A stretch of 64,000 nt of DNA, from positions 186,001 to 250,000 of the forward strand of contig JALQBC010000024.1 of the NCBI GenBank assembly GCA_023375675.1, given 5' to 3'. The stretch is from Cytospora piceicola. Lineage: Eukaryota; Ascomycota; Sordariomycetes; Diaporthales; Cytosporaceae. Both the position numbers and the translations under genes were made by a program. The notes below the pieces were generated by a model. It saw only the letters and a list, made by a program, of their open reading frames with translations. It was not told the DNA's origin and did not search any database. Positions 42,596 to 54,855 of the stretch are shown in pieces (position 1 is the stretch's first letter; every line of letters begins with the position of its first letter).

Positions 42596-45094
42596 ATGGA
42601 TACCGAGAACGTTACTCCGCTCCTGGTTGAGTTCTATCTCACCAGTTTGTGGACTTGGCGGCCAGAAGGCCGTAACCGAATGATTGATTCTCTGAAGAGC
42701 CTGGACTTGGTGAGTCGTCAATACCCAGAGAAACACGCGCCATCTTGCTCGGCCAGCGCGGCATTATGAGCCTCGGCCACGTTCCTGCGCTTCTCAGTTT
42801 ACGATACTAATGCATTTATGTATGCAGGAGAAGGCTTACTTCCACTTTGACAATGTGGTTGGATGGATCCAGGTCCGCTGTCAGGCTGCCGACAAGCAAC
42901 TCGTTCTCAAGAGGTATCTTGAAATACAGTCCGAGATCGAGTTCGAGATCAAGGACCAGGACATCATGCAGCCCGACGGCACTCTGACCTACGATGCGCA
43001 AAACCCTTTGGTTGGGGCGGCAAGCCCAAACTTGTCTGTTCCTGATACCATGATTGAACTCGAAGTCCCAACCGAACTTTCCCGTTTCGAAGAGGTTGTC
43101 GCATGGCAAGACCTCCAGCCACAACACCGGAGATTTTCACTTGACTTCCTTATGGATGCTGCGCATAACGCTATCGAAGAAGCTCATGGCGCGAAGCTTT
43201 TCGTCGACAGGGCAAGCAGAGTCATATTTGTCGGTGCTGCTTCTAAGGCTGCCGCTGCCGCTGTTAAGGCAAAGCTGACCACGTTGCTTCGATGTTCGGT
43301 AAGTTCACATATAATCTGCCTGCAGCTGCTAATGGTTCGCTAATGCTTATAAAGCTATGGTTGCGCCCGAGCACCCGTCACGTCTTCTTCGTTGAGGAAA
43401 CGGCCTCAGGTCCGGGTTGGGCTGTAGATGTCCGGGATACGGACCAGATCAACCCCATACTGGCACCTTCCACCCTCCTCGACCCTCTCGATTACAAACT
43501 TCCTGAGAAGTACGTAACTGTCTTCAACGATGCGTACTGTCTCCGACTTTGCTATAAGGATCCTTTCAAAGGCGTCACATGGTCAACCTTTGGGCCACGA
43601 GCGCAGGACGTCTTCAAGGCTCAGGCACCGAAGCGCGATTCTGAGATCTTCAAATCGGTTCAGGCCACTCCTAAAGTACGCCGTGGCGTGGCGCAAGAAC
43701 TTACTCCTGATACGGTGATCAAGCAGTGGATCCAGGATTTGCCCAAGCCCAGATCTGGCGTCACCTCAGTCTCTGGCCTACAAGAAACTCCTGGAACTAC
43801 CACTTCGGACGGCCTCGGGGAGGATGACCCCGTCCCTCTGCGCCACGCCCCCGATGCACGACAACGCGGGTTCGATGCCACCCTAGCTGATGCTGCTCGC
43901 GAACGACTCAGCCTTCTCGATGACCCCATTACCGAAGACTCGGCCTCAGCTTTACAACGTGCATTGCGGCCACATAGGCGCAGTATTCTCGTGCTAAACC
44001 CAGACTCTATGCCTCGGAGCCAAGACCCTCGTCCGCAGCCCCTTGCAACCAAAGGCTCCGAGTTCGACCAGCATATCAAGCACTCCTTACAGTACCTAAT
44101 GTATCCCATGAAGGCTAAATACGGTGTCGTACGGCTGCGCGCGGAGATTGGGCGTTTCTTTATGGGAAATGTTGAGCGGAGTGGCGTTGCCCGCAACAAG
44201 TTGAGAGAACCTGCCAACGGCTGGAAGCCAGACCAACTGATCGATCGCTTGAACAATAGCGTGAGCGACTGTTTTTTCACCAAGATTCTCTCGTACTGGG
44301 GCAACGACGTCGACTATCTTGTGAACATGAAGGAGGACAAGCAGAAGATCTGGGACCCCATGGGTCAAGGCCGCATCTTCTTTGACTTCTATTTCCGCGC
44401 TCGAACCTCGGTTGGCACGGCCGCGCATTTCGTCCTCGAGGTTGACGGTAGGGATTTCTCCTGGAACCTCCGCGAGGCTCGTAATCCATATGACCCAATC
44501 GTTGTCCACTGTTTAGCCCAGCACTGGGACTTCCGACTGGTTGCGTCTCACGATTACACTCTCGACCAAAACGTGCATTTCGGTGCTTTTGCTCGCGCAC
44601 TGGTTGATAGTCTCATTGTCCGGTCTCCCGTCTTGGAATTCCAGTACGACTTCGACGGTCCTCCTCCCATCACTATTGATGACGTCCGAGTCCGGCAGCT
44701 CCGCAAATTCCAGTCTCAGAACGAGAGATCATTCCTGGAAATCAGCCGAATATTTCCCACAGAAGTGAAAGATTTACCCGGCACCAAGTACCGTGCAGTA
44801 AGAAGCCTCCGAGACGATGATCGCAAGAAGGGCGTGTTCAAGGGTTGGTACGAGGCTTCAGTCTCCTCCGCCCGCATGGAGGAGCTCCTTCAGCAAAATG
44901 AGACCCTCGAGCCGGGCAATGAGGTCGAGTGGACCCTGGAGCAGCTCGAACAAGAGGGCGTCTTCGAGGACATTTACAGACCAGCCTGCCACATCGTGAA
45001 GAGGATGGATGGGGTGGGTGTCCAGGTCGACAACGGCATGCCTGACCGGAGAATTCCCAGGACTCCTCAGCCTCACTCCGTCTACCAATACTAG
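42596..45094 (+). CDS. Conserved-looking fungal protein of unknown function, possibly with a KH-like segment
   Basis: Three exons, 42596-42709, 42828-43298 and 43355-45094, encode 774 aa. Introns (118 and 56 nt) are phase 0 with donors GTGAGT and GTAAGT and branch sites ACTAAT and GCTAAT. About residues 155-190 there is a VIFVGAASKAAAAAVKAKL stretch resembling the glycine-helix part of a KH-type RNA-binding domain. A basic, low-complexity linker follows (about 290-410). A large folded C-terminal domain covers about 430-770 (LRAEIGRFFMGNV, GRIFFDFYFRARTS, FEFQYDFDGPPP-like). No signal peptide or TM segment. I think this corresponds to a fungal domain-of-unknown-function family (DUF7905-like), but I am not certain. 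An additional 5' exon is possible. Confidence 0.7.
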
Positions 45095-45876
45095 GGCTCC
45101 TTGGAGACCGCGTCCTCAGGGCCCGTTCTTTCTTCCCAGGAGGTCCTCGCCGGTGTTGAATCGGCACGCCGTGCTAGTTGGACTCGTGCACCGACACACA
45201 AACCGAGCCTCCGGTGCGCCCACAAGTCAAGAGGGACAGCACGTAGACGACTGCTCAGCACAAGAAACACTTCTACCAGCGCATGCGGGGTTTAAGCCTC
45301 AACTACTCCCTTCCCAGGAATGCTTCGAGATGTACGGTGGCTTCACAGCCCTGAGATCAATGAGAAATTTCGGTCGACGGGTAGTGGAAACCTCATCTCA
45401 TATGAGTTATCTTTGACCATCCAGCTTTGACTATAGAGTAATGGGAGCAGAAGGAAAGACTGGGATCGAGGGAGTCTGATAGACTGTACAGTAGTAATAG
45501 TAGGGAGCAACAAGCAAAGCAATATTCTGAAGTGCCTCTCGCTCGGACAGGGATCCCCGCTGCGCATAGTGTGTGTCTCCATGGCCATGTGCCCGCATGC
45601 CTTGCACTTTTTCTTAAGTTGTACAACCCACCTAGGATCATGAGCTCCAAATGTTTGCACGTCCATTCTAACCCTTGGATTGGGTGGTGCTGTTCTGGAT
45701 CCCGTGCCCCTTTCGCTCAGCATCCGCTCTAGCATTCAATATTTAGCGGATCATCTCCGGAGTCTGGACCTTGGCGTCGGCGTATCGAGCCGCCTTTGTT
45801 CCCCTTTACCATTTTCTGTTCTTTTCTTTCATCCCTCTCTGAAAAGAGAGCCTCCTTGCATACGGCCGAGCCAACC
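45095..45876. other. Intergenic between tandem genes
   Basis: 3' flank of the unknown-function gene and promoter of the dehydrogenase gene. No other feature recognised. Confidence 0.5.
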
Positions 45877-47474
45877 ATGGCGTTCAATGCACTCGTGGCG
45901 GCGGCCATAGCCGTTCTGCTCTTGTGTCTCTACCTTTATAAGCTAAACATGGCCATGACTTCAATCCCGGAGGAGGCACATGCAGTGCGACCGCATCCGT
46001 GGACCGACGAGGAGATTCGTGAGACGTATGAAAGGGTCTGCAAGGAGCCGATCGACTTCACTAAACGCCTGCCGCCGAAGCTGGAGAGAAGGTATATCAT
46101 CGTTGGTGGTTCAGGTCAGTCGCGCGTGAACTCCTGTCACGGTCAAAGGCAACCACTCGGCTTTTAGGCATACTCCTAATGGTGATGGATCAAATTCCTA
46201 ATTCTCATGGAGTGTTCACTGATACGGTCCTTCTAGGTCTTGTTGGAGGCGACATTGTCTTGCAACTACTAGCACGGGGGCAACCGCCTTCATCCATCCG
46301 GATCGTAGACTTCAGCAAGCCATCCAGGGCTGACATGCTCGAGGGCCCAGCCACCAAGGTCGATTACGCGAGGACAGATATCACGGAACCATCGTCCGTA
46401 GAGGCCGCCTTCACCAAGCCCTGGCCGAGCGAGGCCGCGGAGCTGCCCATCACCGTCTTCCACACGGCAGCGATTATCCGCCCAGGCGAGCGATCGATGC
46501 TGTTCTGGAAGCGCACCAGCCGTGTGAACGTCGAGGGCACAGAGAACGTCCTCGCAGCCGCCAAGGCCGCGGGCGCGGACGTCTTCGTCGCGACGTCGTC
46601 GGCGTCCGTGTCGCTCCGCCCCGCGAGGTTCTTCATCCCGCCGTGGCAGACGTACCCCGGCGGGTGGCACCAGGTCTGCGACGAGCGCGACTTCGACCGG
46701 CCGTTGCGGCCGCACGCCGAGTACTTTGCCAACTACGCGTACTCCAAGGCCATCGCGGAGAGGAAGGTGTGCGGGGCCAACTCGCCCGGCTTCCGGACGG
46801 GCGCCGTCCGCCCCGGCAACGGCATCTACGGCCTCCCCACGGACGTCATCTGCGGGTCCATGCTGCGGCAGCAGAAGGTCGTCAGCTTCAGCGGCCACGT
46901 GATCCAGAACTTCGTCAGCGGGTGGAACGTGTCCCTGGCGCACCTCCTCTTCGAGGCCGCGCTCGCGGGGGGCGGCGGAGGCGGAGGCGCCCTGCCGGGG
47001 TGCGCGGGGCGCCCGATGGTGGTGACGGACGGGGGCCCGCCGCCGTCGTGGGGCGACCTCTTCCGCGCGGCGGGGGCGGTGGCCGCCACGCCCGTCGAGG
47101 TGACGCGCGCGCCGCCGCTGGCGCTCTACCTCGTCGCGCACGCGGTCGAGGGCTGGGCGGTGCTGCTGGCGCGGGCGCCGCTGCTGGCGGGGCGGCTGGG
47201 GCTGCGCGAGCCGGCGGGGCCGGCGCGGCACCTGCAGCCGGCGATCTGGACGCCCAGCGCGTTCGTCATGGTGGCGGACGGGGCGGCGAGGAGGGGCGTG
47301 GCCGAGGGGGGGCTGGGGTACGAGCCCGGGTGCACGACGCTCGAGGGGTTCTGCGAGCAGCTGCGGGACTGGAACCGGAGCCAGGGCGTGGGGGGCGGCG
47401 CCGACGGGGCTGGGAGGTCGGGGTCAAGGTCGCTGCTCGGGGCCGGTCTGGTGGAGAAGGGCCTCGTTGCTTGA
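45877..47474 (+). CDS. Membrane-anchored 3beta-hydroxysteroid dehydrogenase-type NAD(P)-dependent enzyme
   Basis: Two exons, 45877-46114 and 46237-47474, encode 491 aa; the 122-nt intron has donor GTCAGT and lies inside the Rossmann glycine motif GGSGLVGG (75-82). Residues 4-24 form an N-terminal membrane anchor (LVAAAIAVLLLCLYLYKL). Asp follows beta-2 (RIVDFS), and the active-site Tyr-x3-Lys is YAYSK (Tyr246, Lys250) with Ser in the SSASVS segment. RPGNGIYG is typical of 3beta-HSD/Erg26-like extended SDRs. This suggests oxidation of a sterol or steroid-like 3-hydroxyl at the ER, though Erg26 itself is usually shorter and the substrate is unknown. Exon 2 is extremely GC-rich from about 46560 to 47440, which opens long shadow frames on both strands. 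A Gly-run (GGGGGGG) lies near residues 327-335. Confidence 0.82.
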
Positions 47475-50400
47475 GAGAGTTTCGGTCAGGAGTGACACGG
47501 GGGAGAGCGGTGCACGACTATGCACGACCATCACGTTACATATATGAACATGGTTCTGGTCATCAGGAATATAAGTACATAAGCAGAAGTGAGATCAGAT
47601 TCGATCTACATACATAGGTTCTAATCAATGGGGTGTACCCAAATGAGACATCTCACATCAACAGTGCATCAAGTCGTGGAACCCTCGAATTCCTACTCCG
47701 GCATCTAGGTGTGACGGCGTCAGTGTTACACGACTGTTACATGTAAATATATTCTGTATCAGTGTTCATTTCTTTTCGGGGCAGCCAGATGGGCGCTCAT
47801 CCCACCAAGGTTGGTTGGATATGACCTGAGCCGTCGGAGCTCGCTCGTCGCTGTGGCCTCGGAGTGACCCGGATTTGATAACAGAAACCCAGACCAAACC
47901 AGACCAAACCAAACCATTTTGAAGCCCGTGGGTACGTCAAAAGGGGGCATCTCAAGCCATGAGTTACTGTGTAGGTATGCAGTCGACCACAGCGTTATCC
48001 GCGACTCTCGGGTATCGGCATTACGAGCTGGAAACAGAAGACTCGGAGAGTCGCCGGGACGAAAGCCGAAGGTGAATTGAATGGTTACAAATCCAGCAGG
48101 TTGGCCCGGGCCATGACCGCCTGTCAGAAATTGACACAAAACATTGGTGCATTGCCTACCCTTGAAGTCCCGTTGATCGCTGCTCTGCTCCCTCTCTAGA
48201 TACACACGGGAGTATGTATGTATGTAAGGAAAAGCGGCGACATCAGGGTGTGAGAAAGCCATCAGTGGTTGACCAGACAGTCCGATGCGACGGGCAGATG
48301 GACAGACGGGCAGACTGAACTGACTGACTGACTGAACCGCGGGATCTTCGTGATGGTTCGTGAAATATGGGGTCGATAGGGCGCTTGAGTGTTTGTCGAT
48401 CGCACATACCGGGAGCAGGCTTGGGAGGCAGCTTATATAATAATCATGTACCAGGTGCCTACATTAGTATGTACCTAGGTATCTACGCAGGTACGTGAGG
48501 GTGTGTGGCTGACGATGAGCCGAGGAGGGAGAGAGACACTCGGCAGGATGCCGGACTTTCCCACGCGGACGCTTTCCACGGTTCAGCTCCACCGCCCCTG
48601 TCGCCTCCCACCCCAGCCCACTATCGCACAAGCCACCTGGGCACATTGCAGCACAGAGTACCTAGGTACGTACCACAATACCCACATATTCGTACCTACT
48701 GTACCTGAGCACTCAGGCACTTAAGTACCTGGTGCCTCATTAGACTTGCACTGGGCTGGTATAGTAGTAGCGTAGTACCGTAAAAGCTGGGCGCTAATTT
48801 AGCGCGCCGCCTAGACGACAAGCTGTCGACTTCCCATCCTACCAAGTGCTGCTGCTCGTCAGCTCGCGAGTCCCTTCTGGATCCGGTATCGTCTTCATTC
48901 GAGGAAGAGGTGGGAAGGGGAGACTCAAAGAAGAGCGCAAGTATTAAATGGAAATGGTCTGGGGGGTTTGTGGACAGTGAGTGATGTCTCGTAGAAAAAC
49001 CACCTGAGACGCAAGGTGAAGTGATAAGGGAAACTCCTTGAACATGGCCCGTGAGTCCCCTGTACCAGATCCACAACCCATGCCGTGTTTCCCCTACCAT
49101 AGCACCTTCTTACCTTCTTGTCTCCCTCGTGCTCAGCAGCCCCGAGAAGCCAGCCACATGCGAAGGCCGCTTCGGTGATTGCGACTCCATTCAGGCCAAT
49201 GTGACCAGTGTAAGCGAGAAGTCCGCGCCAGATGATAAAGAGACGAAAGACAAATAGGAAGTTTGATGACTGCACCGGATACAAGGGGACCGGAATTGGC
49301 TGCTTAGGTAGGCGGAGGAGGAAAGCAAAAAAAAAGCCGAATTATATTCGAAACATTTGCAGAATCTCAATTTCAAATTTCCATGGTGCCACCACCGCTT
49401 GAGTGCACCCCACGAGCAAACAGCGTGGGATTATTGAACTGACGTACAAATTACCTAGATACCTAGGTACATAGACTCTGCAGTCAATTGGTACTACAAA
49501 CCTTGGAACCTAGGTAGGTACATACCTAGGTACCCAATTGAGCATGGTAGCCTCGGCGGTGACTCCCTTGTCCCTGCTATCAATTGCTCAAACGATTGGC
49601 TGGGCTGAAACTGGTAGACGAGGAAGTGAGAAGGGAGACGGAGTAGCGGGCGAACAAACTGTGAGAGGGAGGAGGAGGAGGAGGAGGAGGAGGAGGAGCA
49701 AGAGGACGAGACAAGGGGATCATCGTTTCTCAACTGCCACTAATACACCAGGTACCTAGGTATACTACTGTTAAGTATGGTAGTGCATGTATCTACCTCC
49801 GTACAAGATGGTCCACTTGGCAGCAACGGCCTCCGCAGAAAAATTCACACGCTCGGGACTTCCATGCCGTCCGGACTCAGTACTGCGAACCTGTCGCAGG
49901 TGCAAAGCCACAAGCTGATCTGTGCTTGCCAAATAAAGGGCTTTCCAGCCAATCGTTGAGCTCGAGATCTCTCCAGATTTGGCCAGATTCGGGATAGACC
50001 GAGACGTCGGAGGTTCGCGCCACAAAAGTCAGGACCTGGTATCCCTGTCTCTGCAGCTGCAAAGGCCTGATCAGCACCTAATCAGCACGGGCGTAGTGAT
50101 AACAACACCCCTGTCTATCGCGACTGCCCCCGGTTGCCCGCCTCTTCTCTTATTGTTGGACCTTCCCTCTTTAAAAACCCGTCCCTCCTCTGTTTTCCCT
50201 CTCCATATCGAGATAACCTCACTTCCGTCGTCCCTCCAATCTTGTTCCAACTTTCCATTGTTCCAAGTCTCCATACAAAACAAAAGAACAATTCTCGACA
50301 GCATCACTCAGCACACTTACTGACACCGTTCTCCGACTTTACCGACGTCAATTCGATCACCACCACCAACACCACCACTACCACACAAAGCCGTTTCACG
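47475..50400. other. 2.9-kb intergenic region rich in CCTAGG palindromes
   Basis: No gene is supported. The longest frame (47759-48262 minus, 167 codons) has no recognisable feature. CCTAGG/ACCTAGGTA elements are concentrated here (about 48473, 48660, 49450-49465, 49505-49530, 49750). A GGA repeat occurs at 49669-49698. A minus-strand stretch at about 49115-49270 encodes a hydrophobic segment and ends at a GTAAGA donor-like site. The last 250 bp are CT-rich leader of the GPI-protein gene. Confidence 0.45.
49669..49698 (+). repeat. (GGA)n trinucleotide repeat
   Basis: About ten tandem GGA units in intergenic DNA. Confidence 0.9.
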
Positions 50401-51199
50401 ATGCGTTCTTTTATCGCCGTTGCCGCGCTCTCTGCGCTCCTGGTTGCTGCCGACAACTCCACCTTCACCATCGACCCTTCGGAGGTCGACCTGACCACGA
50501 GAGGTACGCATACCTGACTCCCATCCCGTCGACAGTTTCTTGAATGGATTTCTTGAATGGAAATTTAGATGGAAACCCAACTGACTTTCCGAACAGCCTC
50601 TTGGTGCAACGGTCAGACCTCGACTTGCAATACTCTCTGCGACTCGAACGCTGACGACAACACTTGCAACCCCGTAAGTTCGGCCTGGACAGATCCCCAT
50701 ACTCAATTGGTTATGATTTGGAGTATTCTAACTCGAGGACATAGAACACTCTCGACTACACCTGTAACTGCGTCAATGGAAGTGCTCCCGGTCTGCAGTA
50801 CTACACCCAGACTATAGATACCGTAAGTCAACCCTACAGTGCAGTGCTCGTTCCTGGTTCTAACATGGGCTACTACAGTACGTCTGCCAGCAAGCCTTCA
50901 CCGACTGCAACGAGGCCCACGTAGGCGACGCCGCGGGTCAGAAGAACTGCACCACCAACATCCAGGACAACTGTGGTTCCCTCGACCCCGCCGACTACTC
51001 CGCGGCGTCCCCCTCCACCTCGTCCGCCGCCGCCAGCACTGCCGCTGCCACTGGCACTTCCGCTTCCTCTGCCGCCAGCTCCGGGGCGACCGCTGCCGCC
51101 ACCACGACTTCGAAGGCTGCTGCTGCTCCCACCAACTTCCAGCAGATCGGTACTGGTGCCCTCGCTGCCGGCATGGGTGTCCTCGCCTACCTGCTCTGA
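50401..51199 (+). CDS. GPI-anchored cysteine-rich cell-surface protein (DUF7707-like)
   Basis: Four exons, 50401-50503, 50597-50673, 50745-50822 and 50879-51199, encode 192 aa; introns are 93, 71 and 56 nt. A signal peptide occupies about 1-17 (FIAVAALSALLVAA). The mature domain has ten Cys in a tight pattern (WCNGQTSTCNTLC, TCNCVNGSAPG, CQQAFTDC, NCTTN, NC), with three N-glycosylation sequons or more. A Ser/Thr/Ala-rich region (about 128-170) leads to a C-terminal hydrophobic tail (GALAAGMGVLAYLL), as in GPI-anchor signals. The Cys pattern fits a family of small fungal wall proteins often listed as DUF7707; I recall this name without being able to check. The Ser/Thr region would be a substrate for the PMT enzyme encoded at 30.6-33.1 kb. 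Confidence 0.82.
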
Positions 51200-52841
51200 A
51201 AGAGTAGCTGAGTGATGGCAACCGCCTTGTGCTGAGCACCTTCCCTTTTCTTGGTTCTTGTATCGACTTTACCGAAGCCATACAGCATGCATCTTTACTA
51301 CAATCAGCTCACCCATCCATACCCGAGGTGGCTCTAATATTACGAGAAGACGACGGATACCTGTAACGATGGATTGCGCAAAATGTTTTATTTGCTTGTA
51401 CGGGGACTCTTTGCGTGGGTGAGGGAGTGAGGAGGTCTGCGTGGGTGGCCTTCAGGGAGAGTGAGTGGTTCTTATACACACGCATTACAAATAGGATCAA
51501 TCGTCCCGGCCTGGGGTTTGAAGAGGCCAATACTCTGTTTCCCCATGTTCTCGCGTCTAGTGATACTCACATTTCCAATACGACATCCCTCCGAACCGAA
51601 CCAAGCGATTCGCTACACCCGCTGCTACTACATCCGACAAGGCTAGGTCCCAGAAAGCAGTATGTATCATATCTCGGAAGATGGTCGCCGATGGCATCCC
51701 GCAAGAAAGGACAAAGCTACCTACGTACTCAGAAGGACGGTTTGCTTCACCCGCGACGTTTGCACCCGCAAACCCGACAGCTTGGATAAGATCACACGCC
51801 GTCGAAGATACGTTCACGGCATTCCCGTCCTTAGTGTGACAACGGTCCTTGACTCGCGACCATGGGGGACATGATGCAAACGGTTGAACAGGACATAATC
51901 TGGAGCGAACGTGTCACAGCGGATTCCTCGACCCACATAATCAGGCACATGCGCAAACATATACGTACAGTACAGTACCACTTGACCGACAAGCAGTATG
52001 GTACCCGTTGGAGTTATGCCCGTTGGAGCAAACGTTATGCACAGGACTATCTTCGGTTTCGGTCCAGGCACCTTTGTACACACTTCTAAGGAAGACCTGG
52101 GGCCACGTGGGCTGGGTTTCGAGGAGCATGCGTTGTTCACCTCATCACTCATGTATGAGTGAGCCAAGGTATGAGCTCTGATGGTATTGTGTTGGCCATC
52201 TACTAGTACAATAGACGGGGATATGGTATTTATTAAGCGCGCTTGCGATCCAATGGGTCGTCCTTACTGTCCACCCTCCTTCATGTCTGGTTGGAGTTGA
52301 CTTGACTGATCTGCCAACAAAGTGTCAATGAGATGTGGTTCCTTGCAGGCCAGTTGTCCAATGAGCTGTGGCCAGCAAGCGGTGAGGACCCGGGCTAATG
52401 TGGGTGGCATCGAAGGACCATGGGTATTACTGACTGCTAAGTCGCTCTGGACACTGCAGTCCTGGGTGTAACACCTGGGGCAGTTCAATTTCAATCCAGC
52501 ATAACGCGGTCGACGCGCCCCCACAAGCTGCACCTGGTCTGCCCCTCTATTTCCCCATAGAGAAACACACTCGGTGGAACCCTGGTCGACCTTCCCCTGC
52601 TGCACGCACGCACACGCGCATACCTGGCATAGGTAGGCTGGTAGGTGTTGAATTGACCTCTCCCTGCCACACAACCTCAAACAGGGACGGGCCATTGTTT
52701 TCTTTTGCACCATTTTATAACTTCCTTCCACGGAGCGACACGACAGTCTTCACTCTCCAGCTTTGATTTCCGCCTCAACTTCGCGCAGCGCGCAGATATC
52801 TCGCTTGCTACAGAAAACCCCCCCCCCCCCAGACAGCAAAC
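51200..52841. other. Intergenic region upstream of alpha-tubulin
   Basis: 3' flank of the GPI-protein gene and promoter/leader of the tubulin gene. A run of 13 C (52818-52830) ends 11 nt before the tubulin ATG. No gene is supported. Confidence 0.5.
52818..52830 (+). repeat. Poly-C tract just before the alpha-tubulin start codon
   Basis: Thirteen consecutive C in the presumed 5' UTR, 11 nt upstream of the ATG at 52842. Length is likely to vary between isolates and may affect translation. Confidence 0.85.
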
Positions 52842-54855
52842 ATGCACGGAGAGGTAAGTTCTTGCCCAATGTAAACAAACCCAAAGCGCCCGCCCACTCA
52901 ATTGGCTCGACCCCCTATTTGCTCCCGCTCGTGGAACGGAGGTCCTCCCCGCCCGTTTGACCTTGGACTTTGACCTCTTTTGGGGGGAGCTATTCGCGCA
53001 ATGGCCATTGTCAACTGTTGTCACGAAAACCCCAATCTCGGTCACTATCGCCACGTCCTAGTCCGTTAGGACGCACAGCAGTGAGCTCCACACGTTGTCG
53101 TATGCAGAGTCATGCCAATGCGATTCCGTGTCTGGTTTCGTGTCGACGCCACGACGACCTCGCCCACCATCACGCCAGTGCGGGCTCGGGCGTGCCGAAC
53201 ATGAAGAGCAATCAAACCGACATCAATTGTTTCATCTCGAGCCTCGTATCTGATTATCATGTCATAGGTTCTTCACCTCCACCTGGGTCAGGCCGGTACC
53301 CAGCTGGGTAACAGTGCCTGGGAGCTGTAAGTTGACCGTCCATCGGCAAATCGCCCTCGCCCTCGCCCTCGCCCTCCCCCTCGTAGCAGCTTGCAGCTTA
53401 TCTGACTTTGTGCCCTCCAGCTACCTCCTCGAGCACGGCCTTGGTCATGATGGCCGCCCCGACCCCAATGCCGCGGATATCGGCAACCCTGGTGCATACG
53501 AGACATTCTTCAGCGAGACCAGCGGCGGCAAATATGTGCCAAGATCCCTCTTCGTCGACCTCGACCCTTCTCCCATCGATGAGATCCGCACTGGCGGCTA
53601 CCGCTCCCTCTTCCACCCCGAGCTCCTGATCAGCGGCAAGGAGGATGCTGCCAACAACTACGCCCGTGGCCACTACACCATTGGCAAGGAGATGGTTGAC
53701 AATGTCGTTGACCGCATCCGACGTGTTGCTGGTGAGTAGCTCAAGTTACAAAGCCGAGCGGGTTCCGGGTCAGGCTTGAGGGGGGTAGGAACTAACAAAG
53801 ACACAGACAACTGCAGCTCTCTGCAAGGTTTCCTGATCTTCCACTCCTTCGGTGGTGGCACTGGTTCCGGTTTCGGTGCTCTCCTCCTGGAGCGCCTGTC
53901 GACCGAATACGGCAAGAAGTGCAAGCTGGAGTTCGCCGTCTACCCTGCGCCCCGTGTGTCCACCGCCGTCGTTGAGCCCTACAACGCCGTTCTGTCGACC
54001 CACAGCACGATCGAGAACTCGGACTGCACTTTCCTCGTCGACAACGAGGCCGTCTACGACATCTGCCGCAAGAACCTGGACATCCCTCGCCCGAGCTACG
54101 AGCACCTCAACCGCCTGATCGCTCAGGTCGTCAGCTCCATCACTTCCTCACTGCGATTCGACGGTGCGCTCAACGTTGATCTGAACGAGTTCCAGACCAA
54201 CCTGGTCCCTTACCCTCGTATCCACTACCCCCTGATCAGCTATGCTCCCGTCATCTCTGCCACCAGGAGCGCCCACGAGACCTTCAAGGTTACCGACCTG
54301 ACCTTGCAGTGTAAGTCAATCCGGCGGGGGATACCTCACTCTTGGCAATGACTGACATGTATCACTACTACAGGCGTCGAGCCCAACAACCAGATGGTGG
54401 TCTGTGACCCTCGGAACGGCAAGTACATGGCCGTCGCCCTGCTGTACCGTGGCGACGTCGTCCCTCGCGACTGCAACGCCGCCGTCAGCGCCCTCAAGGC
54501 CAAGTCCTCCTTCAACCTGGTCGAGTGGTGCCCCACCGGGTTCAAGATCGGCATCAACTACCAGAAGCCCGTCGCCGTGCCGACGGCGTCCCCCGCCGAC
54601 GGCGGCCTGGCCTCGGTCGAGCGGTCCGTGTCCATGCTGTCCAACACCACCGCCATCGCCGAGGCGTGGTCCCGCCTGGACGACAAGTTCGACCTCATGT
54701 ACAGCAAGCGCGCCTTCGTCCACTGGTACGTCGGCGAGGGCATGGAGGAGGGCGAGTTCAGCGAGGCGCGCGAGGACCTGGCCGCCCTGGAGAAGGACTA
54801 CGAGGAGGTCGCCGCCGACTCCCTGGAGCCGGACGCCGAGGACGTCGAGTACTAG
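52842..54855 (+). CDS. Alpha-tubulin
   Basis: Five coding exons, 52842-52853, 53268-53326, 53421-53731, 53807-54310 and 54374-54855, encode 455 aa. The first coding exon is only 12 nt (MHGE), followed by a 414-nt intron; a very short first exon is common in fungal tubulin genes. Intron 2 contains a GCCCTC hexamer repeat (about 53352-53385). Visible signatures: GQAGTQLGN at the N-terminus, the tubulin signature GGGTGSG (143-149), the catalytic Glu in [11 protein letters not shown] (alpha-type, acts on beta-tubulin GTP), and an acidic C-terminal tail ending EY, so the terminal Tyr is present. This is the alpha subunit of microtubules. Many fungi have two alpha-tubulin genes, and I do not decide which one this is. 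Confidence 0.96.

Noticed and set aside
46290..47617. Long frames on the opposite strand (46290-47231) and in another forward frame (46643-47617)
   Set aside because: They are low-complexity Arg/Gly/Ala/Pro shadows produced by the GC-rich dehydrogenase exon.
47759..48262. 167-codon minus-strand frame
   Set aside because: It has an ATG but no domain, compositional signal or splice context; likely chance.
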